A stretch of 64,000 nucleotides of DNA, taken from positions 930,001-994,000 of the forward strand of contig NZ_CP019288.1 of NCBI RefSeq assembly GCF_009901525.1, in the 5' to 3' direction. Under the pieces are notes generated by a model. It was given only the letters and a program-made list of their open reading frames with translations. It made no database searches and had not been told where the DNA came from. The position numbers and the translations under genes are program-made. Below are positions 18,101 to 27,091 of the stretch, piece by piece. The stretch's first letter is position 1; every line of letters starts with the position of its first letter. Source of the DNA: Kordia antarctica (lineage in GTDB: Bacteria; Bacteroidota; Bacteroidia; Flavobacteriales; Flavobacteriaceae).

Positions 18101-20432
18101 TAGAAGATGCTGTATTCTCAAACAACAAATGGAGATATACAGGAGTTCCTTTTATAAATGTGATTCCTTTATCAGAAATATAGTTGATCATTTTAAAAGG
18201 ATCTTGCACTGTTTGGCTTCTTACAATGTGCAATGTTGCTCCAGTTAGCAAACATCCGTATATGCAGGTTAAAACACCATCAAAAGATGGACTCGACACC
18301 AACATACTACTATCTAATGCTGAGATTTTATATTCTTTTGCAAACCAATCAACATAATTGAGTAGTGATGCATGCGCTATCACTACACCTTTTGGGTTTC
18401 CTGTAGAACCTGAGGTGTATATAACGTACATAGTACTTTCAGGCGTACTTGTTGTAGTGATACTTTCGCTAGAGAATGTAGTTTGCGTAGCTATAAACTC
18501 TTGAATGTCTTTCGCTTCAATACATACTTTGCATTTGCTGTCTTCTTTTATGTATTTAATTCTAGTTTCAGGATATTCATTATCAATAGGAACATAAGCT
18601 GCATCACATTTTAAAATTCCCAACATGACTATGATGATCCATTCGCTTCGTTCAAGATTGATGGCAACTAAATCTTCTGCTAATACGTTGTGTTGTTGTT
18701 TTAAAAAGTTTGCAAACTGATTAGAGCGTTCTTCTAGTTCTTTATACGTGATTGTTGTTTCTTCAAAAACAACTGCTACAGCTGTTGGAAAAGCATTTGC
18801 TTTCTCTCTGAATATATCTATAACCGTTTTTTCTGTTTTGTTTTGCATAGTAACGCTTTCTACTAGCGCTAGTTGTTGTTTGGTTTCTTCTGCAGATAAG
18901 AACGTAATGTCTTCAATTATAGTTGCTGTGTTCTCTACTATTTGCTGTACTAAGTTTTTATAATGTGATAGTAAACTCATCATCATTTCCTGCTCATATA
19001 CATCTTCATTGTAGTCAAACCTTAAGTATACTTGCTCTCCTATTTCTTCCGCAGCGATATTGATATCAAATTTCACATTACACTTTCCTAGATCTGTGAT
19101 TTCATTCTCATCAAAATTTTTAGATGGTATCAAATCTCTTTTATCACCAGCATTTTGTAATGTTAACATAACATCAAATACAGCACTTCTACTTGTATCT
19201 CTAGTTAGCTGTAATTTTTCTATCAACATATCAAAAGGATATGCTTGGTGTTCATATGCCGCAAGTGTATTGTCTTTTACTTTTTTGAAAAAGTCTATAA
19301 ATGAATCTTTAGGATTGAGCTGATTTCTTAGTGTTAATGTATTCACATAGAAACCTATTTGATTTTCTAGATCTAAATGTTCTCTTCCAGCTACAGGAAC
19401 ACCAATTATCAAATCCTTTTCCATTGTATATCTATACAATAAGACATTCCAACTTGAAAGTAATCCCATAAATAGACTTCCATCTAGTGTTTCACAGAAT
19501 TGTTTTAACTTTTGAGTACTTTCTTTAGGAAGAAAGGTTCCAAGTCTTTGTCCATTAAAGGTCTTTATAGCTGGTCTGATTTTTCTAGAAGGCAAATTAA
19601 TCGTTGGCAAATCGCTCGATAATGTGTTTAACCAATATTCTTGTCCTTTTTGAAAAGCGCTAGATTCTAATTGTTTTAATTGCCATTCTGAATAATCTTT
19701 GTATTGAATATTTAAAGGTTCGAAAGAAGGCGCAATTCCCGTTGTCAAAGATTCGTAACAATACATTACTTCTTTAGAAAGTATATCTAACGACCAACCA
19801 TCACTTATAATATGATGCATATTGTAATAGAATACATAACGATCTTCTTCTAATTTTAAAAAGCTTACTCTCAACAAGGGTTCATTTTCCAAATCAAATT
19901 CTTTGTAAGCGTCTTCTTGAATGTATTGTGCGACTAAATTTTGTTTGTTTTCTTCGTTTTCATAGTCCTTGAATTCGACTTTAAACCCTAGCTCTTCCCT
20001 TGATAAAATCCACTGACGAACTTCTTCAGAAGCATCTCTTTTGAATACTGTTCTCAAAATTTCATGGCGATCTACTACAGTTTCTATAGCCTGAATAAAG
20101 TTTTCAATATTTATATCGCTTGCCAACTCTATGCTTGTAGGCATATTGTATGCAATAGAACCATTTTTAAACTGACACATGATCCACAATCTTTTTTGCG
20201 CAGATGATAATGGATATGATTCTTTTATGGTTGCTTTAGGAATCTTCTCAGTGGTAATATTTTCTCGCTTATATTTAGTGAGGAAGTCTAATAATTCTTC
20301 CTTGTGTTCTTTAATTTCACTCACTAATTCATTTGTAAGTACTCCTTGAGGAGCCTCAATATCTAATTTTCCCTGAACTGCTTCGATTTTTACGTTTAGG
20401 TTTCTAAGCTTTTTATATAGGTCAAAACTCAT
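12195..20432 (-). CDS. NRPS-6, C-A-PCP-C-A(MT,MT)-PCP
   Basis: A 2745-residue, two-module protein. Residues 1-60 are a TubC-type docking domain. Module 1: C domain, A domain (TSGSTGNPKG ~675, FDGV, NHYGPTETT), PCP DDFFLLGGHSL (~1065). Its pocket reads D-G-T-K-I-G-H-I-G-K, similar to the Asp code DLTKVGHIGK. Module 2: C domain (HHIISDGSS ~1254) and an A domain interrupted twice. One SAM-dependent methyltransferase (~1715-1985) lies between A2 (MKAGGTYVPLDIN) and A3. A second, different one (~2205-2515) lies between A6 (SRGYLN) and A7 (YKTGDMGR). The A-domain halves keep A3, A4 FDAS, A5, A8 and A10. The pocket D-A-G-V-V-V-G-V-Y-K matches no code I know. PCP DNFFDLGGHSL is at ~2682. The start overlaps the NRPS-5 stop as ATGA, so translation is probably coupled. 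Confidence 0.94.
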   Translation of the reverse strand: MSFDLYKKLRNLNVKIEAVQGKLDIEAPQGVLTNELVSEIKEHKEELLDFLTKYKRENITTEKIPKATIKESYPLSSAQKRLWIMCQFKNGSIAYNMPTSIELASDINIENFIQAIETVVDRHEILRTVFKRDASEEVRQWILSREELGFKVEFKDYENEENKQNLVAQYIQEDAYKEFDLENEPLLRVSFLKLEEDRYVFYYNMHHIISDGWSLDILSKEVMYCYESLTTGIAPSFEPLNIQYKDYSEWQLKQLESSAFQKGQEYWLNTLSSDLPTINLPSRKIRPAIKTFNGQRLGTFLPKESTQKLKQFCETLDGSLFMGLLSSWNVLLYRYTMEKDLIIGVPVAGREHLDLENQIGFYVNTLTLRNQLNPKDSFIDFFKKVKDNTLAAYEHQAYPFDMLIEKLQLTRDTSRSAVFDVMLTLQNAGDKRDLIPSKNFDENEITDLGKCNVKFDINIAAEEIGEQVYLRFDYNEDVYEQEMMMSLLSHYKNLVQQIVENTATIIEDITFLSAEETKQQLALVESVTMQNKTEKTVIDIFREKANAFPTAVAVVFEETTITYKELEERSNQFANFLKQQHNVLAEDLVAINLERSEWIIIVMLGILKCDAAYVPIDNEYPETRIKYIKEDSKCKVCIEAKDIQEFIATQTTFSSESITTTSTPESTMYVIYTSGSTGNPKGVVIAHASLLNYVDWFAKEYKISALDSSMLVSSPSFDGVLTCIYGCLLTGATLHIVRSQTVQDPFKMINYISDKGITFIKGTPVYLHLLFENTASSKLLDSETLRLIITGGDKADTSYIKKVVYNSDIQIINHYGPTETTIGVSVYNITKENFSEFEQHISIGSPINQTSFFVLDANLALMPKGAIGELYIGGKSLAKGYLNKSELTAATFIKNPFDAGGNTLLYKTGDLVRWLPDNNIEFIGRKDNQVKIRGYRVELGEIEKAINECEGVDSVVVICHKNQQNENTLKAFVISQEGIETTTIKKFLEQRVPSYLIPENFIKLSSFPLTDNKKIDRKHLATIQVEDSGNKTIEYIKPTNDTQRRLIVLWGNILNTQQIGIKDDFFLLGGHSLSATRLITQIHKEFDVILGIEEIFLTPVLEEMATTIKGKAKVAFKEIEVADTKPHYPLSSSHKRLYFLQQFDTESIAYNMPVVRVLSGDVHAEKIEDTIIRLINRHEILRTSFVEIEGEVMQLVHTDFDFKLDTHAIDNSEELEAYIQEYTRPFDLSKAPLIRSSIVQIGADEYAWIVDLHHIISDGSSQQILINDFLKLYNEEELPELRLQYKDFSEWQNNLFETGGIQNQIEYWQSEFAVPTEKLNLPTDFPRPQVFTFQGTNHIFTINKEDSEQLKALGLQNGASLQMTLMTILFTLLHKYTQQEDVVIGCGINGRRHSDLDTIVGMFVNTICIRCFPETDQDFQSFYKQVISKCILAYENQDLQFEDLVQLLNVQREPSGNPIFDVSMVLQNYDRRYAEIEELQSINMGTMNRLGKEHTSSKFDLTWFIYDSAETITIEIEYYTAIFKEETIVRMAEHFQNIIQIILKKPTIKINDINLLSSHEIEKIATNFVNGKVNTDVKKSENILQLFEHHAAQTETAIAVEDDHGSLTYEELQNQSNQLAQFLVKELHLTKETGLGLLRSRTKDITVDILGIMKAGGTYVPLDINSPEDRLVYILENSDVEVLITEKNLIEFANKLQWRVKSIKYILCTDTEEIYNESGRIENEYMDRDLWEHVGETAVDEITAGGWMSSYTGEYISEKEMAEYSSNAYLKLAPILHENMKVLEIGCSSGLTMFPVAPKVKQYIGTDISQNILELTQKKVTKDGHTNISLERIAANEIDQLSYDDFDLIIINSVVQSFNGHNYLRDVLRKATKKMKPNGYIFLGDLMDEDRREDLIHDLENFKINNTNSDYNTKLDWSNELFISKAFLEDLTHENLGIAHAEFSEKICTIKNELTKFRYDALLTVNKAFDTSHLEKSKYQIDRSAINKYDFSKPSVHISGSDLAYIIYTSGSTGKPKGVMIEHKSIVDLSIWQKAYFNLSSYKTISQMGSLSFDASIGEMVMALTNGCKLQMISNEDFLNLIAIINEKEIDVIVTVPSLLKQLDPQYLEYKSRIVSVGEKCPQDLYKKWNLYCTLINGYGPTEYTVYSHVWDDKTSGDIIPIGKPRHNLKSYILDESLNLAPVGIAGEICLSGYGISRGYLNNVKKTFESFVPNVTYLKMFFKDCDEIPNNVIGQDEFVSLNAINYDIINQLSNKTIEEIKEDIKTRFSTEICEDVNTMLKQSAHDEQFIYAFQRYFYEGMYQNYSSDSLSWEALNALLKIPISENSKGVDFGCGNGELVQRIFENGVKNIVGLDINPFFVNNLKKKGIESHICKVDTTNEYFFEMSKLNPNSIDFAISILTLDRVQFPKNLMKNMAMSLKDDGRFVLGTLLPIVEFEDGINTSNFSYTKYENKLTPGITASEDKYYIIEKLLQYNLTEIEHYTVKTRVRSKNGLQEYNLNFFCGIKQSKVINEEALKYTKLYKTGDMGRWLSNGDIEFLGRKDEQIKLRGFRIELGEIETILHQHHAIDNAVVISRINEENETELIAYLVCEKDIKRNEIKDFLNQKVPAYMIPTHIVFMESLPLNNSGKTDRQSLPNPMMVNEKTEYVEATDEIQIQLVEIWKLLLSKEKIGIKDNFFDLGGHSLKATRLASFINSELGIKIKIKDIFTNPTIEELGKVIKANLWIKDSEKASKAEGRIIDII
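12885..13830 (-). other. Methyltransferase domain inserted between A6 and A7 (NRPS-6, second A domain)
   Basis: A class-I SAM methyltransferase is embedded in the A domain. The glycine-rich SAM loop GVDFGCGNGELV is at about residue 2335 and the acidic end of beta-2 is GLDIN. The domain begins just after SRGYLNN and ends just before YKTGDMGR. It shares little visible similarity with the other methyltransferase in the same A domain, so it is not a simple duplication. It may methylate N, O, S or C of the activated residue; the target cannot be read. Confidence 0.85.
14465..15325 (-). other. Methyltransferase domain inserted between A2 and A3 (NRPS-6, second A domain)
   Basis: A class-I SAM methyltransferase carries the family-typical run LWEHVGE...AGGWMSSYTGE, then the SAM motif VLEIGCSSGLTMF near residue 1782 and YIGTDIS. 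It lies between the A2 motif and A3 (LAYIIYTSGSTGKPKG). I recognise this as an NRPS-associated methyltransferase type, but its regiochemistry is not decided by the sequence. Confidence 0.88.
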
Positions 20433-23400
20433 ATTGATATTTTTTCAGTATTATTAGATTCTTTTGTGTCTTCTTGACTAGCCCAATTTATTTTTTCAAT
20501 TTCTGAGGCCAATTCTGCGATAGTAGGGTTATTAAAAACATCTCTGATTCCAATATTTACTTCTATCTTATTTACTATTCTATTTACAAGTGCTCCAACA
20601 GTTAGTGAGTCTATTCCTAGTTCAAAAAAGTTCGCATCTGTGCTTACTTCCGAGTTAAGAATTGATTTTAAAATATCTGATAATTTGATTTCTAACTCAG
20701 TTTGTGGATGCACATACCCTTCCTGATTGGATGAAGCTTCAGATATGTCGGGTTTGGGTAGTTGTTTTCTATCTATTTTTCCATTGCTGTTTAATGGCAA
20801 TGCTTCTAAGAATACACAGTATTCAGGAATCATATATTCAGGCAGATAATCTCTTATATATAAACGTATTTCTTCAAACGTTATTGGTGTTTCTTGTACA
20901 ACATATACTACCAATTGCTGAACATCTGCGTCATTTTTGAGTAAGCTTACAATGGCTTCTTTTACATGTTCATTTTTTCTAACCACACTTTCAATTTCGC
21001 CCAATTCTACTCTAAATCCTCTAATTTTTACTTGGTAATCTTTTCTTCCTAGGAACTCCATATTTCCATCTGGCATCATGCGTCCAATATCACCAGTTTT
21101 GTACATCATTCCGCCTAATTCTTTATCAAATGGATCGGGCACAAAAGAAGCATTCGTTTTTACAGAATCATTTGCATAACCTCTTGCCACACCAACGCCG
21201 CCAATAAAGAGTTCGCCAGAAGTTCCTACAGGAACTTTATTTAAGTGATCATCTAATATGTAGAAGAAATTGTTTTTTATCGGTTTACCATATGGTATTG
21301 AACTCCATGTAGGATCAACTTCTTTAATAGGATAATAATTAGACCAAACTGTTCCTTCGGTTGCGCCACCTAAACTGATTACATTGGCGTTTGGGAAAAA
21401 CTTACGAATCTTATCTGGAAGTTGTGTTGGAATCCAATCACCACTCATGAATACAAGTTTTAATTCTTCTTGTAGAAAGTCTGTGTTTTCATATTCGAGT
21501 TCGGCTACGAGATAGTTCATCGTTGTTGGTACAGAATCCCAAAACGTAATTTTTTCTTTTTTGATGATCTCTTTTAATACCGAAAAATTGGTAATTTCTT
21601 CTTGTGATACGATTACGATTGATCCACCAGCTGCCAACATTCCAAAAATGTCATATACAGATAAGTCAAAACACATTGAGGTCACAAAAAGAAGGTTGTC
21701 ATCTTCATTAATGTTGTAGGTTTCATTTACCCATTCTACTAAATTGACTGCTGCATGATGTGGAATCATTACTCCTTTTGGTCTTCCTGTAGAACCTGAT
21801 GTATAGATTGTATAGGCAAGTTGATTGCTGTCTATCTCAATTCCTAGATTATTTGTAGCGCAATCTGAAATTGTGTCTTCATTTAAGAATATTTTTGTTA
21901 TGTTTTCTGCATCAAAATCGTTTTGAATATCATCTATCAATAACCAACTTACATGTGAGTTTTCGATGAGATAGGATTTTCTTTCCGCAGGATAAATCGG
22001 ATCAATAGGAATATAAACGCCGCCAGCTTTGAGAATCCCTAGTAAACCAATAATCATACTGAAATTTCTAGAAGCAATGATTCCAACATGATCGCCTGTA
22101 TTCAGTCCTTTTTCTCTTAGGTAATGTGCTACTTGATTGGCTTGCTCGTTTAAACTTTTATAATCTAACTCGTTTATATTGTGCTTTAAAGCAATTGCTT
22201 CCGGTAATATTGCTGCTTTTCTTTCAAATAGTTCATGAATTTTTGAGTTAGATTCATATGCTTCTTTTGTTTGATTAAAGGCGTCAATTAATGAAGTATC
22301 TTCCGCTGTTAATAATAAAATATCTTCACATTGCATTGTTGGATTGTCTACAAAACTTTGAAGAATCATTTCATAAAGCTCAGCAGCTTTTATCATGTCT
22401 TCTTTGTTAAAGTATGTATTTGCGTATTTGATAGCAACCGTCAAATTATTCAATGTTTTATCGACTTCTAAATCAAATAATGTATTTGTCATTTCATGAT
22501 TCTGAATTGTATGGTCAAACAACTCATTATGTGTTTGATTTACTTCCGATTCCTCATTCCAGTTTTCAAATTGATGGAAATCCGTATAGTTCATCAACGT
22601 ATCAAAGATTGGATTGTTTAGTGTTGATTTTTCTCCTATGATTTGCGCTATTTCGGCAAGATGAATTTCTTTTGATTTCATTTTTATCAAATGCTCATTA
22701 ACCATAGTTATTAGAGAAGTTACATTTGAACATTCAGCAATATTTAATCGGATTGGAACTGTATTTAGAAAACATCCCATAATGTTCAAACCATCTTCTA
22801 TTTCTGGGCGTTCATGAGTTACAACACCAGTTACTATCTCAGTTTCAGAACAGACTACTTTGAGCAAATAGGCATGTGCAGCCAAACAGATTGTTTTTAC
22901 CGATACTTTAAGTTCTTCTGAAAGTTTAGTGATTTCAGTCATTAATTGGGCTGGCAACCATCTTGAAATAATAGACATTCCAGTTTCATCATTTAATCTT
23001 TTTCTATTTGTATTGAATGGCAATTTATTTCGTGTATATCCATCGAGCATTTCTTTCCAAAAACCTTCTACGCCTTCTAATTTTTTTCTTCCAATAGTAA
23101 TTGCGCAGTAATCTTTATATGTAGATTTTAAAGGTTTTAAATCTGTATGCGTGATGTTGGAAAGTTCTGTTTTAAAGATAGAAGTACTCCATCCATCTAG
23201 TAAAGCATGATGAAAACTAAAAAATATTGAATATAAATTGTCAGAGATTCGAAATGCTTTTACTCTCCAAAGAAGGTCGTCATTAAAATCGAGTCTTAAG
23301 TTAAGGTCTGCTTCTGAATAGTCTAAAATTTTAGATCTTTTTTCTTCATCTGGCACCATTCTTAAGTCTTCTATTATTAAAGGAACTTTTGGCGTTGTAT

Positions 23401-26400
23401 ATACTACTTTGGTTGGTTGACTAAAGCTTTTTGTATAATATTTGGTTCTTAGCGAAGCATGTCTGTTTGCTAATTTTGTGATGTTTTTTTCAAATTCAGC
23501 TTCGTTTTCAATGATTAAGGTATAGGAGTATTGATCGTAATATACAGGTTCTTCATTTCTGATTAAGGAAGAAAATATCATTCCAACTTCGATTGGAGTT
23601 AACGGATAAATTTCTTCATATTCATCTGATATAATTTTGATCCGCTTGTTTTCTTTTTCTATTCCTTTTTCAAATTTTTGTATTTCTTGATGTCCAGTTT
23701 TTAAGTATTCTTGAACTGTATTTCCTCCTCTTTTGTCTTCAATAACAGGAACAAGTTCTTGAATAGTCTGCTTTTCAAAAATATCAGCTACACTTAAATC
23801 AGAACCGAATATTTTCTTGATTTCAATTACTAATTGAATTGCTCTTATAGAATCGCCTCCAAGTGAAAAGAAATTATCTGTAATTCCAATGTCTTCCTTT
23901 TGCAAATGTTTTTCCCAAAGAGAAATCAACTGTTCTTCTGCAGCATTTTCTGGTGCCACATAACTAGTTTTGTTGGCTTCTTCGAAATCAATTTGTACTA
24001 GCTTTTCTTTGTCAATCTTTCCATTTGATGTTAGTGGAAATTCATCTAGTTCTAAGTAAATATTTGGAATTGTATACGCTGGTAATTTTTTGCCTACATA
24101 TGATTTTAGTGCTTCAGTTTTTACTTCTTGCGTTGTTTTGATGTAAGCTACAAGTATTTTTTCTCCTAAAGAATTTTCCCTGCATAATACTGTAGAAGTT
24201 TCAATTGATGGGTGCGTAGAAATGAGTTCATTTATTTCTCCTAATTCAATTCTGTATCCGCTAATTTTTACTTGCTCATCATTTCTTCCTATGTATTCTA
24301 ATTCTTCATCAAAAGACCATCTTCCTAAATCACCTGTTTTATAAATTCTTTTTTTCTGCCCAAAAATGCTTTCTTTAAATTTTTCTGCGGTTAGTTTTTC
24401 ATTATTTATGTATCCTTCAGCTATACCCAAACCACTTATACATAATTCTCCCATAACACCTTTAGGTTGTATCATACCTGCAGAATTTACAATGTGAATG
24501 TCTGTGTTTAGAATAGGTTTTCCGATAAAAATGGTTTCTTCATTTCCTCTAATTTCATATACACTACAACCAACAGTTGCTTCTGTAGGTCCATATTCGT
24601 TTATGATTCTTGCAGATGGAAATATTTTTTGAGCAATCTCTACTTGATATTTATGAAGCCTGTCTCCTCCAACAATTACTAATTGAATGTTTGTATTTTG
24701 AATTTCAATACCTTCTAGTAAATTAATATGCGCTGGCGTAAGCTTTATACATGGTATGTTTTTGGAGAAATAGTTTTGCAAGGTTACTCCTATATTATTT
24801 TCTGAAGCTAATATGTGAAGCGTATGACCACTTACTAATGGAAGAAATAAGCTCGTTACTGTTAAGTCGAATGAAATAGACGTAAATAGTCCAAAATCTC
24901 CAGTATATTTTTGATCTTTTATATAATACGATTTTCCCCATGTTAAATAGTTAGCTAATGCCGTATTGGAAATCATTACTCCTTTTGGTTTTCCTGTAGA
25001 ACCTGAAGTATATAATACGTATGCTACGTTATTTTTTGATGTAGAGGCTACATGTGTGTTTTCGAATTCTTCTGGATCAAACTCAACATCTATTGCAAAA
25101 ACATTTCCATCATATTCAGGTAATTCAAACATGTAGTTTGTTTCAGTTATCAGCAATTTTGGAGCTGCATCATCTAAAATATCTTGAACTCTTGCTATTG
25201 GATAGTTTGTATCGATAGGAATATATGCTGCGCCCGTTTTTAAAATTCCTAACATGGCGATTACCATTTCATCACTTCTATCTAAATAAATTCCAACTAA
25301 ATCATTTTCTTCTATAGCGTAATTTTGACGTAAGGAACTTGCCAATTTATTCGATAACTCGTCTAATTCGCTATACGTTATTTCTTTGTTTTGAGCTACT
25401 AATGCAACTGCTTTAGGCTTCTCTTTTGCCTGCTTTTGAAACATCTCTACAAGGTTTTGTAATGATGCTTCGCTTTCTGTAGTATGTGTAGATAAGGCTT
25501 CATCTTCAACAAGTGCTACTGTTCTAATTTCGTCATTTGGAGATTGTATGAGTTTTGATACCATCTTTTTATAATCTCCTAAAAATTGATGCATCAACTC
25601 ACTTTCATAAAGATCGGTATTGTAATTCATTTGAATTTCCAAATCGTCTACCAAATCGGTAATATGAAACTCAATGTCAAACTTCACTAAACCTTTTCCT
25701 AATATTTTGATAGTTCCTGATTCCTCAGGCGTTAATAATGCTATTGGATTCTCATTGTTATGATAATCCATCAATACATCAAACAAAGGACTTCTACTGG
25801 AATCTCTTCGTTTTGATTGCGTATTTTTCACAATACTTTCAAAAGGATATTGCTGATGCGTAAAAGCTTCTAAGGTGGTTTGTTTGATTTTTGAAAATAC
25901 TTGGTTGAATGACGCTTCTTCTTTTATATGATTTCTAAGCGGTAATAAGTTTACGTAAAATCCTATCTGGTTTTCTAAATCAGAATGATTTCTTCCAGTT
26001 ACAGGAGCACCAATAATGATATCTTTTTGCAAAGTGTAGCGCTGTAAGATTACATTCAACCCAGAAAGTAAACTCATAAATACACTTCCGCCATTTTCAA
26101 TACTATAAGTTCGAAGATTGGACGTTAATGAAGCTCCTAAATTTGTAACTATCTTTTCTGCATCAAAAGTTTTTATGAGTGGTCTTGTCGTTTTTGATGG
26201 AAAGTTGATGACAGGTAATGTTCCCGATAATCTTTCTGTCCAATAGTCTTTACTAATTTGATTTTGAGCTGTATCTAATTGATTTTGTTGCCAAGTAGCA
26301 TAGTCTTTGTATTGAATTGATAAGTTATCTAACTTGATTTCTATTCCTTCCTTAAAAGCTTGATAATATGCTATGACTTCATCTGCCAATACTTTTATAG

Positions 26401-27052
26401 ACCATTCATCACTAATGATATGATGCATGTTACAGTAAAATAAATAATGTTCTTTTTCTAACTGCAATAAACTGCATCTAAATGCTGGTGCTTCTTCTAA
26501 ATTGAAAGGTTGTTGTAAATCTGTAGTGATATAATTTCGAATTGCAGCTTCTTGATTTTCAACATTTATATAATTGTGCGTTGTTATTTTTAAGTCTAAT
26601 TCCTCTACTGATAAAATCCATTGACGAATTTCTCCTTCTTCATTTTCTTTGAAAGCCGTGCGCAGAATTTCATGTCTTTCAATTACGTTATGAATTGCTT
26701 TTTCAAAATTTGTAATATCAACATCTCCAATAATAGCAAACGTTTGCGGAATATTATATGCAATAGAGCTTGTTTCTAGTTGACTCGCTAACCATACTGC
26801 ATTTTGTGGAGATGATAAAAGGTAATTTTCTGAATTAGTCGCTTTAGGAATCTTATTTTGTTCCATAGCGTTTGCTAACTCAATTGATTTTAAGTAATTT
26901 ATTAATGCTGTTTTACTAGATTTCAACAGACTTAGAATAGCTTCTGGAAGCTTCTCTTTGTGAGATGTTACTCTTAAATTGTCTTGATCTAATGTTAATT
27001 TAATTTCATTTTCCCTTAAAACTGACAGTATTTCTTTAACAGATTGTGGCAT
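20429..27052 (-). CDS. NRPS-5, C-A-PCP-C-A-PCP
   Basis: A 2207-residue, two-module protein with an N-terminal TubC-type docking domain. Module 1: C domain with NMHHIISDEWS (~212), A domain with TSGSTGKPKG (~684), FDLT and NEYGPTEAT. Its pocket D-L-T-K-I-G-E-V-G-K is one residue from the Asn code DLTKLGEVGK. PCP DNFFSLGGDSI is at ~1064. Module 2: the C domain opens YPLTPIEVGMIF and has SFHHALLDGWS (~1282), which looks like the D-donor subtype although no epimerase precedes it. The A domain has TSGSTGRPKG (~1754), FDLS and the unusual A5 form SLGGATEGTVW. Pocket D-L-Y-D-F-S-L-V-W-K is nearest the Cys code DLYNLSLIWK, and GGATE is common in Cys-activating A domains, but no cyclisation domain is present. 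The final PCP has LGIDSL instead of LGGxS. It follows the CmlA-like gene by 39 bp. Confidence 0.94.
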   Translation of the reverse strand: MPQSVKEILSVLRENEIKLTLDQDNLRVTSHKEKLPEAILSLLKSSKTALINYLKSIELANAMEQNKIPKATNSENYLLSSPQNAVWLASQLETSSIAYNIPQTFAIIGDVDITNFEKAIHNVIERHEILRTAFKENEEGEIRQWILSVEELDLKITTHNYINVENQEAAIRNYITTDLQQPFNLEEAPAFRCSLLQLEKEHYLFYCNMHHIISDEWSIKVLADEVIAYYQAFKEGIEIKLDNLSIQYKDYATWQQNQLDTAQNQISKDYWTERLSGTLPVINFPSKTTRPLIKTFDAEKIVTNLGASLTSNLRTYSIENGGSVFMSLLSGLNVILQRYTLQKDIIIGAPVTGRNHSDLENQIGFYVNLLPLRNHIKEEASFNQVFSKIKQTTLEAFTHQQYPFESIVKNTQSKRRDSSRSPLFDVLMDYHNNENPIALLTPEESGTIKILGKGLVKFDIEFHITDLVDDLEIQMNYNTDLYESELMHQFLGDYKKMVSKLIQSPNDEIRTVALVEDEALSTHTTESEASLQNLVEMFQKQAKEKPKAVALVAQNKEITYSELDELSNKLASSLRQNYAIEENDLVGIYLDRSDEMVIAMLGILKTGAAYIPIDTNYPIARVQDILDDAAPKLLITETNYMFELPEYDGNVFAIDVEFDPEEFENTHVASTSKNNVAYVLYTSGSTGKPKGVMISNTALANYLTWGKSYYIKDQKYTGDFGLFTSISFDLTVTSLFLPLVSGHTLHILASENNIGVTLQNYFSKNIPCIKLTPAHINLLEGIEIQNTNIQLVIVGGDRLHKYQVEIAQKIFPSARIINEYGPTEATVGCSVYEIRGNEETIFIGKPILNTDIHIVNSAGMIQPKGVMGELCISGLGIAEGYINNEKLTAEKFKESIFGQKKRIYKTGDLGRWSFDEELEYIGRNDEQVKISGYRIELGEINELISTHPSIETSTVLCRENSLGEKILVAYIKTTQEVKTEALKSYVGKKLPAYTIPNIYLELDEFPLTSNGKIDKEKLVQIDFEEANKTSYVAPENAAEEQLISLWEKHLQKEDIGITDNFFSLGGDSIRAIQLVIEIKKIFGSDLSVADIFEKQTIQELVPVIEDKRGGNTVQEYLKTGHQEIQKFEKGIEKENKRIKIISDEYEEIYPLTPIEVGMIFSSLIRNEEPVYYDQYSYTLIIENEAEFEKNITKLANRHASLRTKYYTKSFSQPTKVVYTTPKVPLIIEDLRMVPDEEKRSKILDYSEADLNLRLDFNDDLLWRVKAFRISDNLYSIFFSFHHALLDGWSTSIFKTELSNITHTDLKPLKSTYKDYCAITIGRKKLEGVEGFWKEMLDGYTRNKLPFNTNRKRLNDETGMSIISRWLPAQLMTEITKLSEELKVSVKTICLAAHAYLLKVVCSETEIVTGVVTHERPEIEDGLNIMGCFLNTVPIRLNIAECSNVTSLITMVNEHLIKMKSKEIHLAEIAQIIGEKSTLNNPIFDTLMNYTDFHQFENWNEESEVNQTHNELFDHTIQNHEMTNTLFDLEVDKTLNNLTVAIKYANTYFNKEDMIKAAELYEMILQSFVDNPTMQCEDILLLTAEDTSLIDAFNQTKEAYESNSKIHELFERKAAILPEAIALKHNINELDYKSLNEQANQVAHYLREKGLNTGDHVGIIASRNFSMIIGLLGILKAGGVYIPIDPIYPAERKSYLIENSHVSWLLIDDIQNDFDAENITKIFLNEDTISDCATNNLGIEIDSNQLAYTIYTSGSTGRPKGVMIPHHAAVNLVEWVNETYNINEDDNLLFVTSMCFDLSVYDIFGMLAAGGSIVIVSQEEITNFSVLKEIIKKEKITFWDSVPTTMNYLVAELEYENTDFLQEELKLVFMSGDWIPTQLPDKIRKFFPNANVISLGGATEGTVWSNYYPIKEVDPTWSSIPYGKPIKNNFFYILDDHLNKVPVGTSGELFIGGVGVARGYANDSVKTNASFVPDPFDKELGGMMYKTGDIGRMMPDGNMEFLGRKDYQVKIRGFRVELGEIESVVRKNEHVKEAIVSLLKNDADVQQLVVYVVQETPITFEEIRLYIRDYLPEYMIPEYCVFLEALPLNSNGKIDRKQLPKPDISEASSNQEGYVHPQTELEIKLSDILKSILNSEVSTDANFFELGIDSLTVGALVNRIVNKIEVNIGIRDVFNNPTIAELASEIEKINWASQEDTKESNNTEKISI

Positions 27053-27091
27053 GGTTTTGTGCTTTCGTTTTTAGTTTAAATGGATGGCTTA

